Positions 1 to 9,151 of a stretch of 64,000 bases of DNA are shown here, piece by piece. The stretch lies in the NCBI GenBank assembly GCA_028690665.1, contig JAQVAV010000001.1:363584-427583 (forward strand), given 5' to 3'. The notes under the pieces are model-generated. The model saw only the letters and a list, made by a program, of their open reading frames with translations. It was not told where the DNA came from and did no database searches. The stretch is from Paludibacter sp. Its GTDB lineage: Bacteria; Bacteroidota; Bacteroidia; Bacteroidales; Paludibacteraceae. The translations under genes and the position numbers were made by a program. Numbering within the stretch: the first letter of the stretch is position 1; each line of letters begins with the position of its first letter.

Positions 1-246
1 AACATAAATAACTTTCGTGTGATAATTTTCCATCATTTTCATAATAATTTTAAACAATTCGGTATGTTCGTTTTTCCATTTGCCACCTTTACTCAAATGC
101 CAGCCATCAATTATATCTCCATTCAGAATAAGCGTATTGCAATTCACATTTCGTAAAAAAGACGACAGCTCAGCAGCTTTCGAATGTTCGGTTCCGAGAT
201 GTACATCGGAAATAACAATCGTTGGATAAAATTTTTGTTTCATCAT
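1..246 (-). CDS. Metallophosphoesterase, UDP-2,3-diacylglucosamine pyrophosphatase-like (N-terminal part)
   Basis: The first 82 codons of a gene that runs off the left edge. The start is a double ATG at 246/243. Two calcineurin-type metal-binding blocks are visible: DVHLG near residue 14 and GDIIDGW near residue 44, with a following K-W-K-N stretch. This spacing is typical of the LpxH-like COG2908 family, which hydrolyses UDP-2,3-diacylglucosamine in lipid A synthesis or related phosphoesters. It is divergent from phoR, with a 436-bp gap between the two starts. The metallophosphoesterase fold is well supported; the exact substrate is not, because the C-terminal part is missing. Confidence 0.85.
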   Translation of the reverse strand, partial: MMKQKFYPTIVISDVHLGTEHSKAAELSSFLRNVNCNTLILNGDIIDGWHLSKGGKWKNEHTELFKIIMKMMENYHTKVIYV

Positions 247-682
247 GTTTTTGTTTCTTATTGCTGCAAAGAAACATGCTACTTGTTGCCGGAATAAAAC
301 AGTCACATGAAAATAATATTACGATAGTAAAACAAACAAATAAAAACACTGACAATCAAAATCATACAAACACATCACAACTCCCGGGACGGCATAAAAC
401 ACCTGCAAACATACTATTTCGGAACTCAATTGACACAATCCGGGATAAATTGAGCCGGCTAGTTATTTAAAATAAAGTATGCTGCTATTTTATGATTATC
501 TTTGAAAATATTAAGAAAAACCGTCATACATGTTTATCAACATATTCTTCGGCTAATATTCTGATAAATAAAAATTTTCGATTCTTTATAAAGTCCTACA
601 TTTCACACAATTGTAATATCTTCTTCATATATTTTACTTATTTTTGCAAAATTCTGAAATTAAAATTGAGAACAAGAACACG
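247..682. other. Divergent intergenic region, no gene seen
   Basis: A stretch of 436 bp between two divergent starts. It is AT-rich. A plus-strand open frame at 222-470 overlaps the start of the metallophosphoesterase and has no family-like composition, so I do not call it. The only functional signal I see is the phoR -7 box near the right end, plus one TTGTAAT half-site at 611-617 that could be a degenerate Pho half-box. Confidence 0.5.
639..646 (+). promoter_or_regulatory. Bacteroidota -7 box of phoR
   Basis: TATTTTTG fits the TAnnTTTG consensus of the primary Bacteroidota sigma factor. It places the transcript start near 652, so the ATG at 644 lies inside the promoter and the ATG at 683 must be the phoR start. 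No clear -33 TTG at the expected distance. Confidence 0.5.
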
Positions 683-1957
683 ATGAACAAACCTGATTTA
701 AAATCACCTTTCTGGCGTTACTACCTACCTGTTTTTCTGCTATTTTCCATAATCGTACTGGCATTTCAGTACAATCGGGAAAAACATTATAAATCGGATA
801 TGCTTGACACGCAACTCAGCGATTCGAACAACATGATTTTTAGCTATTTGGAAAGTGCAAACGGCTCAGTAGAAAAATTAGATTCAATCATAAAACTGTC
901 GCCCTATTCCAATATACGTGTCACGGTTATCGACCTGAGCGGAAAAGTTGTATACGACAATGCAATCGGCAATGTCTCCTTCATGGAGAATCACATTAAC
1001 AGAAAAGAAGTTGTAAAAGCGCGTAAAAACGGCGAGGGTTCTCAAATACGAACTTCACACACCAATCATATCGCCTATTATTATCATGCTACCAGATTCG
1101 GGAACTGCTATATACGCTCCTCGGTTCCTTTCGACATGGACGTCTCGGCACTCCTTTCTCCCGACAATATATTCCTCTATTTTTGGCTGGTTATAACCTT
1201 TATTATTATCACTGCTTTATTTTATATGACCAACCGGGTCACCATGAAACAACAACGGGAACAGATTGAACATGATGCCAACATTCGCCGACAGCTCACA
1301 CAGCAGGTAGCCCACGAATTGAAAACCCCGCTAAGCAGCATTATTGGCTACATGGAAACTTTGCACGATAATCCGGACATTAGCCCCGAACGTCAAAAGT
1401 TTTTCATCGACCGCAGCCACTCACAGGCAGTTCGTCTGAGTGAATTATTACAGGATATTTTACTATTAAATCAACTCAATGAAGCTCCTCGTTCCATTGA
1501 AATGGAGCCTTTGCTTATCAATAAAGTAGTTGAAAATGTACTTGAAGATGTTGAAATGAAAATTCAGGAAAAGAATTTTAAAATTAATACATCTTTTGGT
1601 GGCGATGTGTGGATTAAAGCCAATCCGATATTGGTATATTCCATATTCCGGAACCTGATCGACAATAGTCTTTCGTATGCAGGAGAAAACATTCTGATTA
1701 ATATTACGGTTACAGGTGAGGATGCCCAATTCTATCATTTTATGTACAACGACAACGGAACCGGAGTAAAAGAAGAACATCTTCCATTCCTTTTCGACCG
1801 ATTTTACAGGGTCGACAAAGGTCGCTCACGCAAAACAGGCGGAACCGGTCTGGGATTATCTATCGTAAAAAACGCTGTCGAATTTCACAAAGGAACCATC
1901 ACGGCCCGCACCAATAACGGAGGCGGATTAGAATTTATATTTACTCTGCATAAATGA
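683..1957 (+). CDS. phoR: PhoR-type sensor histidine kinase
   Basis: A 424-residue membrane histidine kinase. Two transmembrane segments (about residues 12-28 and 161-180) bracket a periplasmic domain of roughly 130 residues. The HisKA domain has the phospho-acceptor H211 in AHELKTPLS, followed by HATPase motifs: N-box RNLIDNSLSYAG, G1 DNGTGV, F-box LFDRFYRVD and G2 GGTGLGLSIV. It sits directly upstream of the phosphate porin and pst genes, and its likely partner regulator lies at the far end of the same cluster (8263-8949). By analogy with PhoR it would sense phosphate limitation through the Pst/PhoU complex. The start at 683 is preferred over 644, which overlaps the -7 box. Confidence 0.85.
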   Translation: MNKPDLKSPFWRYYLPVFLLFSIIVLAFQYNREKHYKSDMLDTQLSDSNNMIFSYLESANGSVEKLDSIIKLSPYSNIRVTVIDLSGKVVYDNAIGNVSFMENHINRKEVVKARKNGEGSQIRTSHTNHIAYYYHATRFGNCYIRSSVPFDMDVSALLSPDNIFLYFWLVITFIIITALFYMTNRVTMKQQREQIEHDANIRRQLTQQVAHELKTPLSSIIGYMETLHDNPDISPERQKFFIDRSHSQAVRLSELLQDILLLNQLNEAPRSIEMEPLLINKVVENVLEDVEMKIQEKNFKINTSFGGDVWIKANPILVYSIFRNLIDNSLSYAGENILINITVTGEDAQFYHFMYNDNGTGVKEEHLPFLFDRFYRVDKGRSRKTGGTGLGLSIVKNAVEFHKGTITARTNNGGGLEFIFTLHK

Positions 1958-2080
1958 TCAAAAGTTCATAAAAAAACATTCATTCTGAGGGTTGGCTATC
2001 AACGTGTCAACGCGTTTTTAATGTAACATATATTTCCTTTCAGTTTCATTTGTATTTCATTTCTCAACATCGTCATATAT

Positions 2081-2098
2081 TTGTAATATAATTGTAAC
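2081..2098 (+). promoter_or_regulatory. Proposed Pho box upstream of the phosphate porin
   Basis: Direct repeat TTGTAAT-4-TTGTAAC with an 11-bp period, the same 7-4-7 architecture as the E. coli PhoB box (CTGTCAT repeats). A near-consensus -7 box (GAATTTTG, 2109-2116) begins 10 bp after it, which suits activation from the -35 position. The same motif precedes pstS and the regulator gene. Confidence 0.6.
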
Positions 2099-2148
2099 AT
2101 ACATACCCGAATTTTGTGCAATACTAATTACACACGTATTAATATTAC

Positions 2149-3474
2149 ATGAAAATCAAATCTTTTATTGCCTTGTTGCTAACTGCAACAGTGTTCACAA
2201 CAAACGCACAGGAGCAGGAACTGACTCCGTTGGAACAATTGCAACAGACTGTAGAAAATCACGAGAACACCCTCGAGAAATTAAAAGGATTAAAAGTCAG
2301 CGGCTATATCCAGCCACAGTTTCAAATGGGAGAACAGTCAGCCAGCCTGAAAGTCGGCACAGCAAACACCGATCAGGATGGCAATAAAATTGCCGCTCCT
2401 TTCAACCGATTCGGGATACGCCGTGGCAGACTAAAATTCACTTATGACAATGGCGGAATCGCTTCCGGAGTTTTTCAACTGAATATTACCGACAAACCGG
2501 GACTTAGCGGAGCTACCATACAACTTAAAGAGGCTTATCTCAATGTAAAAGATCCGTGGATCAATACGATGGGGCTGCGTGCAGGAGTATTCGACCGGCC
2601 TTTTGGAAATGAAATTTCTTATTCTTCATCATTACTTGAATCAACCGAACGCTCTAAAGTTATTCAGGCTTTCTTTCCCGAAGAATGTGACCTTGGAGCC
2701 ATGGTGATACTTCAACCGGCTAAAACATCTCAATTCAATTTTATAAAATTCGAAGGCGGACTTTTTGCAGGCAATGCAATAAACCCTGAAACCGACAATA
2801 AAAAAGATTTTATTGGTCACATTGTAGCATCAAAAACTATCGGTTCTTCGGCCAAATGGGGTTTTGGAGTTTCATATTACAACGGTGGTGTTTATCAAAC
2901 CAATAATGTTGTATACTCTATGAACGACAACGTATTTACAAAAAACAACAACACCTCCAACACCGGAGCTTATGCAAAACGGGAATACTACGGAATCGAC
3001 GGACAATTCAGTATTGAAACTACTGCCGGCATGACTCAGGTCAGAGCAGAATATATGGCCGGAACCCAGCCGGGAACAGCCAAAAGCAGTACAAGTCCGA
3101 ACCGCAATGCACTCCCGGAAGCTACCGACACCTATATCCGTCCGGCAGGAGGCTGGTATGCTATTCTCGTCCAGGATTTGGGACAAACCCCGTTTTCAGC
3201 AGTCGTAAAATACGATGTTTACGATCCCAACACCCATGTAAGTGGCAATGAAATAGGCGTTGCAAATTCATACACAAGTGCAACAGACCTGAAATACTCA
3301 ACCTTGGGATTCGGCGCTTTATGGAGAATAAATCCATCTCTACATATGCAGGTTTACTATGAAATGGTACAAAATGAAGCATCAGCAGAATTAGCCAACA
3401 GTGACGTACTAAAAGATTACTCGACAAATTTAAAAGACAATATATTCACTCTCAGATTGCAATTTAAATTCTGA
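2149..3474 (+). CDS. Phosphate-selective porin (OprO/OprP-like)
   Basis: A 441-residue outer-membrane beta-barrel. Signal peptide to about residue 20 (ends TTNAQ), a short coiled-coil segment (LEQLQQTVENHENTLEKLK), then a barrel starting KVSGYIQPQFQ and ending in the aromatic-terminated strand FTLRLQFKF. The domain order (leader, coiled coil, barrel) is that of OprO/OprP porins, which form trimers selective for phosphate or polyphosphate. Its position between phoR and pstS and the Pho box upstream support a role in phosphate uptake across the outer membrane. Ion specificity itself cannot be read from the sequence. Confidence 0.85.
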   Translation: MKIKSFIALLLTATVFTTNAQEQELTPLEQLQQTVENHENTLEKLKGLKVSGYIQPQFQMGEQSASLKVGTANTDQDGNKIAAPFNRFGIRRGRLKFTYDNGGIASGVFQLNITDKPGLSGATIQLKEAYLNVKDPWINTMGLRAGVFDRPFGNEISYSSSLLESTERSKVIQAFFPEECDLGAMVILQPAKTSQFNFIKFEGGLFAGNAINPETDNKKDFIGHIVASKTIGSSAKWGFGVSYYNGGVYQTNNVVYSMNDNVFTKNNNTSNTGAYAKREYYGIDGQFSIETTAGMTQVRAEYMAGTQPGTAKSSTSPNRNALPEATDTYIRPAGGWYAILVQDLGQTPFSAVVKYDVYDPNTHVSGNEIGVANSYTSATDLKYSTLGFGALWRINPSLHMQVYYEMVQNEASAELANSDVLKDYSTNLKDNIFTLRLQFKF

Positions 3475-3518
3475 TAAATTATAACACTTGTCACACAGAT
3501 AATCTTCTTTTAATTCAT

Positions 3519-3536
3519 CTGTAACATCGCTGTAAT
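3519..3536 (+). promoter_or_regulatory. Proposed Pho box upstream of pstS
   Basis: CTGTAAC-4-CTGTAAT, 11-bp period. A -7-like TAATTTCG (3547-3554) begins 10 bp downstream, the same distance as in the porin promoter. Confidence 0.6.
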
Positions 3537-3610
3537 ACATATAACGTAATTTCGTTTCGCATTAAAAAATCATGAATAAGAACAACTAATTTTAAACACA
3601 ATAAATAGTT

Positions 3611-4426
3611 ATGAAACGTATTTTATTTTCATTAGCAATGGTTGCCATGATCAGTTCAATGAGTATGGCACAAAAGATCAAAGGGTCTGACACCGTTTTG
3701 CCTTTGTCACAACACGAGGCTGAAACATATATGAAAAAAAATCCTTCTGCAAGAGTGACCGTAACCGGTGGAGGTTCAGGCATAGGACTGGCAGCACTTA
3801 TCGAAGGAACAACCGATATTGCCATGGCATCACGCAAAATCAAATTCGACGAAAAAATGAAAATGCAAAATGGCGGTAAAACAGTAAAAGAAATCAAAAT
3901 AGCTCAGGATGCTTTGTCTGTTGTGGTAAATAAAACAAATAAAGTATCAAAGCTTACCCGCGAACAACTTGAAGGTATTTTTACGGGAAAAATAAAAAAC
4001 TGGAAAGAAGTAGGCGGAGCAAACATGCCTATTATCGCTTACTCCCGTGAAACAACTTCCGGAACATACGAGTTCTTTAAAGAACATGTAATGAAAAACA
4101 AAAACTACAAATCTGGGATTCTGAGTATGCCGGCAACCGGTGCTATTATCCAGTCGGTCAGCCAGACTCCGGGTGCTATCGGTTATGTAGGAATGGCTTA
4201 TGTAACAAAAGACGTAAAAGACATCAGCGTTTCTTACGATGGAGGTAAAACTTATGTCGAACCGACCGTAGCGAATGCCACTTCTGGCAAATATCCCGTT
4301 GTTCGTCCACTGTTCTACTATTACGAAGGCAAATCGGAAGCTAAAGTAAAACCTTTCATCAATTTTGTACTTTCTGCTGAAGGTCAGAAAATTGTTCAGA
4401 CGACAGGTTATCTACCTATAAAATAA
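3611..4426 (+). CDS. pstS: Phosphate ABC transporter substrate-binding protein PstS
   Basis: A 271-residue periplasmic phosphate-binding protein. Signal peptide MKRILFSLAMVAMISSMSMA. The mature chain starts with KIKGSDTVLPL and contains the phosphate-contact loops GGGSGIG, ASRKIK and SRETTSGTYEFF, all typical of the compact PstS form. It delivers phosphate to PstCA. It is the first gene of pst after its own Pho box; a partial attenuator after the stop may let PstS be made in excess over the membrane subunits. Confidence 0.95.
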   Translation: MKRILFSLAMVAMISSMSMAQKIKGSDTVLPLSQHEAETYMKKNPSARVTVTGGGSGIGLAALIEGTTDIAMASRKIKFDEKMKMQNGGKTVKEIKIAQDALSVVVNKTNKVSKLTREQLEGIFTGKIKNWKEVGGANMPIIAYSRETTSGTYEFFKEHVMKNKNYKSGILSMPATGAIIQSVSQTPGAIGYVGMAYVTKDVKDISVSYDGGKTYVEPTVANATSGKYPVVRPLFYYYEGKSEAKVKPFINFVLSAEGQKIVQTTGYLPIK

Positions 4427-4439
4427 CAATATAAATAAA

Positions 4440-4480
4440 CCTGTCCGGTTGAATTTACATCCGGATAGGCTTATTCCTTT
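4440..4480 (+). terminator. Partial terminator/attenuator between pstS and pstC
   Basis: CCTGTCCGG (4440-4448) pairs with CCGGATAGG (4461-4469) with one G-U, followed by a T-rich but interrupted tract. Probably a leaky terminator that lowers pstCAB expression relative to pstS. Confidence 0.4.
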
Positions 4481-4499
4481 TCTTTAAATACATTTTATC

Positions 4500-5705
4500 G
4501 TGTTCAGAAAAAAGAAAAACAAATTTTTTGAGATTCTGATTGAGTGGATGTTACGACTTAGCGGAAGCGCCACAACTATCATTATCCTGCTGATAAGTAT
4601 CTTCCTGTTTACCGAGGGGTGGGGCCTTTTTAAATCTTCAACTGTTGAGAAGGGTTACGTCCTTTGTATCAACAAAGAAAATAAAATTAAGAATCTTACT
4701 CCGGAACAAATAAAAGAAATTTTCGATGGCAATATTACTTCATGGAAAGAGGTAGGTGGAGATGACATACCTATCGAGCCAATGCGCATGGATGAGGTAA
4801 TAGGCATGTTTTCGGAAGAAGAAATAGGATCAGATTTTGAACATTTGCCCGAAAGACTGAGCGATGTTACCGCTGAACACAAAGGAATCCTCGGATTCTT
4901 TCCGGAGCAGTTTATCGACATAAAATTCAAAGGAAAAGTATTGCCTGCCGAAACCATAAGTCCGAAAGACTATTTCGGAGGAAAAGAGTGGTTTCCTACC
5001 GCAACTCCGGCTGCCCAGTTCGGAATTCTCCCGCTGTTGCTTGGTACATTATGGGTAAGCCTTGGCGCCATACTTTTAGCGCTTCCTTTCGGATTGGCCG
5101 TAGCTATTTATTTAGCTGAACTTGCCAATCCCACTGTCAGAAAAATATTAAAACCGGTTATCGAACTATTAGCCGGAATCCCTTCGGTTGTTTACGGATT
5201 TTTCGGACTGATTGTAATCGTCCCCATGATTCGTAATGTATTTAATTTGCCTGTTGGCGAAACAGCACTGGCCGGAAGTATCGTGTTAGCCATCATGGCC
5301 CTACCTACTATAATTACCGTAGCGGAGGATTCGATGCGCAATACGCCACTTGCCATGAAAGAATCGAGCCTTGCACTTGGCGCTACACACTGGCAAACGA
5401 TTTACCATGTAATTATACCTTACGCCTCGTCGGGAATTATGGCGGCTGTTGTTTTAGGAATTGGGCGCGCTATCGGCGAAACCATGGCGGTGCTGATGGT
5501 CACTGGGAATGCGGCGGTTATTCCTCATACATTTACCGAGCCGGTTCGTACAATTCCGGCCACTATTGCCGCAGAACTTGGCGAAGCTTCGGTCGGGAGC
5601 GTACAATATCAGGCTTTATTTATGCTCGGAGCCATTTTATTTATACTTACATTGATTATCAGTATCTGGGCTGAGGTCATCCGCAAAGAGCCCCATGCTG
5701 AATAA
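4500..5705 (+). CDS. pstC: Phosphate ABC transporter permease PstC with periplasmic PstS-like insert
   Basis: A 401-residue permease beginning at a GTG. TM1 lies at about residues 20-40. Between TM1 and TM2 is a segment of about 110 residues that resembles PstS: LTPEQIKEIFDGNITSWKEV closely parallels LTREQLEGIFTGKIKNWKEV of the neighbouring PstS. The standard permease core follows (from LLLGTLWVSLGAI), with the EAA loop region around SSLALGATHWQTI and GIGRAIGETMAVLMV. With PstA it forms the membrane channel. The insert is longer than in E. coli PstC (about 320 residues) but plausible for this phylum. Confidence 0.9.
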   Translation: MFRKKKNKFFEILIEWMLRLSGSATTIIILLISIFLFTEGWGLFKSSTVEKGYVLCINKENKIKNLTPEQIKEIFDGNITSWKEVGGDDIPIEPMRMDEVIGMFSEEEIGSDFEHLPERLSDVTAEHKGILGFFPEQFIDIKFKGKVLPAETISPKDYFGGKEWFPTATPAAQFGILPLLLGTLWVSLGAILLALPFGLAVAIYLAELANPTVRKILKPVIELLAGIPSVVYGFFGLIVIVPMIRNVFNLPVGETALAGSIVLAIMALPTIITVAEDSMRNTPLAMKESSLALGATHWQTIYHVIIPYASSGIMAAVVLGIGRAIGETMAVLMVTGNAAVIPHTFTEPVRTIPATIAAELGEASVGSVQYQALFMLGAILFILTLIISIWAEVIRKEPHAE

Positions 5706-5717
5706 GTTTTTTAAGAT

Positions 5718-6572
5718 ATGAAAAGCAACAATATACATAAAAAGGTATCGCAAAATGTCATGTTCTGGATTTTCAGAATTATGAGCTTTAGTGTTGTTGC
5801 CATCCTTTTTTGGATTATCGGATTTATTGTTTACCGGGGTATAGGAGTTATAAATTGGGAGTTTCTCACCGCGGCCCCCGAAGAAGGAATGACTAAAGGA
5901 GGTATCTTCCCGGCTATTGTCGGAACTTTCTATTTAGTAATAGGAAGTATGCTGGTAGCCTTTCCCATAGGAGTTATGTCTGGCATTTACATGAATGAAT
6001 ATGCCACAAACAAGCATATTGTCCGGGTTATCCGGATTATGACCAATAATCTGGGAGGCATTCCGTCCATTGTTTTTGGTCTTTTCGGAATGTCGCTTTT
6101 TGTAAACAAACTTGGTTTTGGCGATTCCATTCTGGCGGGTTCACTTACGCTCGGACTGCTTGCGCTTCCTTTGATTATCCGTATAACCGAAGAAGCCTTA
6201 AAAGCCATTCCCGACAGTTATCGCCACGGAAGTTTGGCTTTGGGAGCTACCAAACTGCAAACCATCGGAAGAGTGGTACTACCGGCTGCATTTCCCAATA
6301 TTATGACAGGACTGATTCTTTCCATCGGACGTGTATCCGGCGAAACAGCTCCAATTCTGTTTACGGCAGCCGCCTACTTTCTGCCCAAATTACCATCGTC
6401 AATTTACGATCAGGTAATGGCGCTTCCTTATCACCTGTATGTGATTGCAACCAGCGGAACTGACCTGGAAGCTACGCGCCCAATGGCTTACGGAACCGCT
6501 TTGGTACTGATTGTTATTGTATTGATTATGAATCTTCTTGCTAATTATCTGCGGAAGAAGTTTACAAAATAA
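5718..6572 (+). CDS. pstA: Phosphate ABC transporter permease PstA
   Basis: A 284-residue integral membrane protein with about six transmembrane segments. The EAA-loop region [20 protein letters not shown] and the conserved [15 protein letters not shown] are visible. It starts 12 bp after pstC and pairs with it to make the phosphate channel; no Ig or PstS-like insert here. Confidence 0.95.
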   Translation: MKSNNIHKKVSQNVMFWIFRIMSFSVVAILFWIIGFIVYRGIGVINWEFLTAAPEEGMTKGGIFPAIVGTFYLVIGSMLVAFPIGVMSGIYMNEYATNKHIVRVIRIMTNNLGGIPSIVFGLFGMSLFVNKLGFGDSILAGSLTLGLLALPLIIRITEEALKAIPDSYRHGSLALGATKLQTIGRVVLPAAFPNIMTGLILSIGRVSGETAPILFTAAAYFLPKLPSSIYDQVMALPYHLYVIATSGTDLEATRPMAYGTALVLIVIVLIMNLLANYLRKKFTK

Positions 6573-6606
6573 TTATTGTAAAAAAAGAAATAAAATATAT
6601 TACCCA

Positions 6607-7356
6607 ATGAAATTAGAAGCCAAAAACGTAAATTTTTTCTACGGTGATTTTCACGCACTGAAAGACATCAATATGAAAATTGAGTCGAATACTGTTACGG
6701 CATTTATCGGCCCTTCAGGATGCGGAAAATCGACGTTTTTGCGACTGTTCAACAGAATGAACGACCTGATTGCCGACACTCATCTCGATGGAGAATGTAT
6801 GCTCGGTGATACAAATATATATGATAAAAGTATTTCGGTTGACGAATTACGCAAAACCGTCGGAATGGTGTTTCAGAAACCCAATCCGTTTCCAAAATCA
6901 ATTTTTGAAAATGTAGCTTACGGGCTTCGCATCAACGGAGAACGAAGCAAAAGTGTTATCGAAGATACGGTTGAAACCTCGCTTCGCCAGGCAGCTCTGT
7001 GGGAGGAAGTAAAAGACAAACTCAAAAAATCGGCCTATGCGCTCTCTGGAGGTCAGCAGCAACGTTTGTGTATTGCCCGGGCTTTGGCCGTAAATCCGTC
7101 GGTGATTCTGATGGACGAACCGGCTTCGGCGTTGGACCCTATTTCCACTTCAAAAATAGAAGAACTTATTTTTGAACTGAAAAACCATTACACCGTTGTC
7201 ATTGTAACGCACAACATGCAACAGGCTGCTCGTGTAAGCGATAAAACAGGATTTTTCATGCTTGGCGAACTGATTGAATACGATGATACCAAGAAAATCT
7301 TCCTGAATCCTGAAAAAGAACAAACACAAAATTACATAACAGGTCGATTTGGATAG
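6607..7356 (+). CDS. pstB: Phosphate ABC transporter ATPase PstB
   Basis: A 249-residue ABC ATPase. Walker [10 protein letters not shown] with K41, Q-loop [11 protein letters not shown], signature [16 protein letters not shown], Walker [14 protein letters not shown] and switch His in VTHNMQQA. The KPNPFP and [10 protein letters not shown] sequences are PstB hallmarks. The start at 6607 is chosen because the family begins there; an in-frame ATG at 6538 lies inside pstA. It energises PstCA and helps signal phosphate status to PhoR through PhoU. Confidence 0.96.
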   Translation: MKLEAKNVNFFYGDFHALKDINMKIESNTVTAFIGPSGCGKSTFLRLFNRMNDLIADTHLDGECMLGDTNIYDKSISVDELRKTVGMVFQKPNPFPKSIFENVAYGLRINGERSKSVIEDTVETSLRQAALWEEVKDKLKKSAYALSGGQQQRLCIARALAVNPSVILMDEPASALDPISTSKIEELIFELKNHYTVVIVTHNMQQAARVSDKTGFFMLGELIEYDDTKKIFLNPEKEQTQNYITGRFG

Positions 7357-7385
7357 TAAATCAATACTTTATCACATCAAAAATT

Positions 7386-8048
7386 ATGAAACATACAGAA
7401 TCAGAATTAGTTGATATAAAAAATTCCATTTCAGAAATGTGGAATTTAGTTCAGAGCCAGTTTGAAAAAGCCAAAACAGCGTTACTTAACTCAGACGAGG
7501 ATCTGGCACGTGTAGTTATTTCCACCGAAAAACGGGTGAACGCATTTGAACTAAAAATTGACAGCGATTGCGAAAATTACATTGCGCTTTTCAGTCCGGT
7601 AGCTATTGATTTGAGACTTGTACTTTCAATGATTAAAATCAACAAAACGCTAGAACGCATAGGAGACTTTGCCGACGGGATCGCCCGTTTTGTACTCGAA
7701 TCGGATGAACATGGCAGTCATCTCGAACTCTTAAAAGAAATCGATGTAGAAACGATGCTGGTCGCAGTTGAGACTATGCTTGAAAAAACACTTCAGGCCA
7801 TTACAACTGAGAACACGGCTCAGGCCGGCATGGTATTTTCAATTGACAATTCCATAGATACCCTTTATGCTGAAGCTATTAAAAAATTAGCAGGACATGT
7901 CGTAACAAACCCGAATGATGCGCTGTATGTATTGCACTTAATGACAGTTCTTCGTAAAATTGAACGTGCAGGCGACCATTGTAATAACATCATGGAAGAA
8001 ATAGTTTTTTATCTGGATGCCAAAGTACTCAAGCATCAGAAAAAATAA
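7386..8048 (+). CDS. phoU: Phosphate signalling protein PhoU
   Basis: A 220-residue all-helical protein with the two PhoU repeats, recognised by the motif LERIGDFADGIARF in the first repeat and RKIERAGDHCNNIMEEIVFY in the second. PhoU links PstB to PhoR and keeps the kinase in phosphatase mode when phosphate is plentiful. It starts 29 bp after pstB and closes the transport operon. Confidence 0.95.
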   Translation: MKHTESELVDIKNSISEMWNLVQSQFEKAKTALLNSDEDLARVVISTEKRVNAFELKIDSDCENYIALFSPVAIDLRLVLSMIKINKTLERIGDFADGIARFVLESDEHGSHLELLKEIDVETMLVAVETMLEKTLQAITTENTAQAGMVFSIDNSIDTLYAEAIKKLAGHVVTNPNDALYVLHLMTVLRKIERAGDHCNNIMEEIVFYLDAKVLKHQKK

Positions 8049-8149
8049 AATGCCTAAAAATGGAATAAATTAAGATTATAAAAAAACTGCTCATGACTTT
8101 TTTATTTTCATCCAGGCAAATTGCTATTATTCAGTATTTTTATATTTCT

Positions 8150-8167
8150 TTGTAACACTTTTGTAAT
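8150..8167 (+). promoter_or_regulatory. Proposed Pho box upstream of the response regulator
   Basis: TTGTAAC-4-TTGTAAT, 11-bp period, the third copy of the motif. The best -7-like sequence (TTTCTTTG, 8200-8207) is farther away than in the other two promoters, so promoter geometry here is less certain. Suggests autoregulation. Confidence 0.5.
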
Positions 8168-8262
8168 CTCTATTACACGGAATCGAAACATTAATATTTT
8201 TTCTTTGTATTGATATTAAAAACAAAAGACAATTTATGTCAAAATAAAATATAGAACTACTT

Positions 8263-8949
8263 ATGAATCAATATCGTATTTTAGTAGTCGATGACGAAGA
8301 AGATTTATGTGAAATTCTTCAGTTCAATCTTGAAACTGAAGGTTATCAGGTTGATGTTTCATACTCGGCTGAAGAAGCTCTGAAAAGAGACTTATCAGAA
8401 TACAATCTCTTTCTGCTTGATGTCATGATGGGAGAAATGTCCGGATTTAAATTGGCAAGAGTGCTGCATGACAATCCTAAGACAATAGGCATTCCTATTA
8501 TTTTTCTTACAGCCAAAGACACTGAAAATGATCGTCTTACAGGTTTCAATATCGGGGCCGATGATTATATTTCAAAGCCTTTCTCTATTCGTGAAGTACT
8601 GGCTCGCGTAAAAGCGGTCATCAGGCGTTCAGGAATAAATACAGCAGAAGCTCCCGTTCAGGAACTTTCATACGACAAGCTTGTAATGCAGCTCGACAAG
8701 AAAAAAGTTTTACTCAATGGAGAAGAAATTCCATTTACCAAAAAAGAATACGAAATTCTGAAACTTTTTCTCGAAAATAAAAACCGCGTTTTCACACGCG
8801 AAGAAATGCTTTCGCGTGTCTGGAGTGATGAAGTAATTGTCCTTGACCGTACCATTGATGTAAACATAACACGGTTGCGAAAAAAAATCGGCCCTTATGG
8901 CAAAAACATAGTTACCCGATTAGGATATGGCTATTGTTTCGAAGAATAA
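8263..8949 (+). CDS. phoB: PhoB-type response regulator (OmpR family)
   Basis: A 228-residue regulator. Receiver domain with acidic pair D10/D11, phospho-acceptor D53 in LFLLDVMMGEMSG, T83 and K105 in ADDYISKPF. C-terminal winged-helix DNA-binding domain (about 130-228) with FTKKEYEILKLF and VDVNITRLRKKIG-like recognition region. The location next to phoU, with the kinase gene on the other side of the pst genes, makes it the likely PhoR partner and the reader of the 7-4-7 repeats. Symbol assigned by context. Confidence 0.85.
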   Translation: MNQYRILVVDDEEDLCEILQFNLETEGYQVDVSYSAEEALKRDLSEYNLFLLDVMMGEMSGFKLARVLHDNPKTIGIPIIFLTAKDTENDRLTGFNIGADDYISKPFSIREVLARVKAVIRRSGINTAEAPVQELSYDKLVMQLDKKKVLLNGEEIPFTKKEYEILKLFLENKNRVFTREEMLSRVWSDEVIVLDRTIDVNITRLRKKIGPYGKNIVTRLGYGYCFEE

Positions 8950-8977
8950 CAAATAAACTTTCAATGAAGAAATATAC

Positions 8978-9014
8978 CAAACGCCGGGAATGAACTTTTC
9001 CGGCGTTTGTTTTT
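8978..9014 (+). terminator. Rho-independent terminator after the phosphate island
   Basis: CAAACGCCGG (8978-8987) pairs perfectly with CCGGCGTTTG (9000-9009), followed by a T run. Confidence 0.85.
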
Positions 9015-9125
9015 CATCCGGGCTTGACAAACAGTTAGAATTCAACTCAGGTATTTCAACGAAATCAACTGTATGCAGAAACCGAAGATAATGCTTGCAT
9101 ATTTTATTACGCTCATAAATATTTA

Positions 9126-9133
9126 TATCTTTG
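9126..9133 (+). promoter_or_regulatory. -7 box of the glutaminyl cyclase gene
   Basis: TATCTTTG, a perfect TAnnTTTG. It excludes the upstream TTG at 9131 as a start and supports the ATG at 9152. Confidence 0.6.
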
Positions 9134-9151
9134 CTTCTCATTTGTTTAAAT

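Noticed and set aside
222..470. 82-codon plus-strand open frame between the metallophosphoesterase and phoR
   Set aside because: Overlaps the start of the divergent gene on the other strand, and its composition (N, T, K, H runs) looks like translated AT-rich intergenic DNA.
600..628. A Pho box for phoR
   Set aside because: Only one half-site (TTGTAAT, 611-617) is good; neighbours at 11-bp distance match poorly, so I list it only as a half-site.
2872..3186. Minus-strand open frames inside the porin, pst and other genes
   Set aside because: Long antisense frames here mirror codon use of the sense genes; no start context or family similarity.
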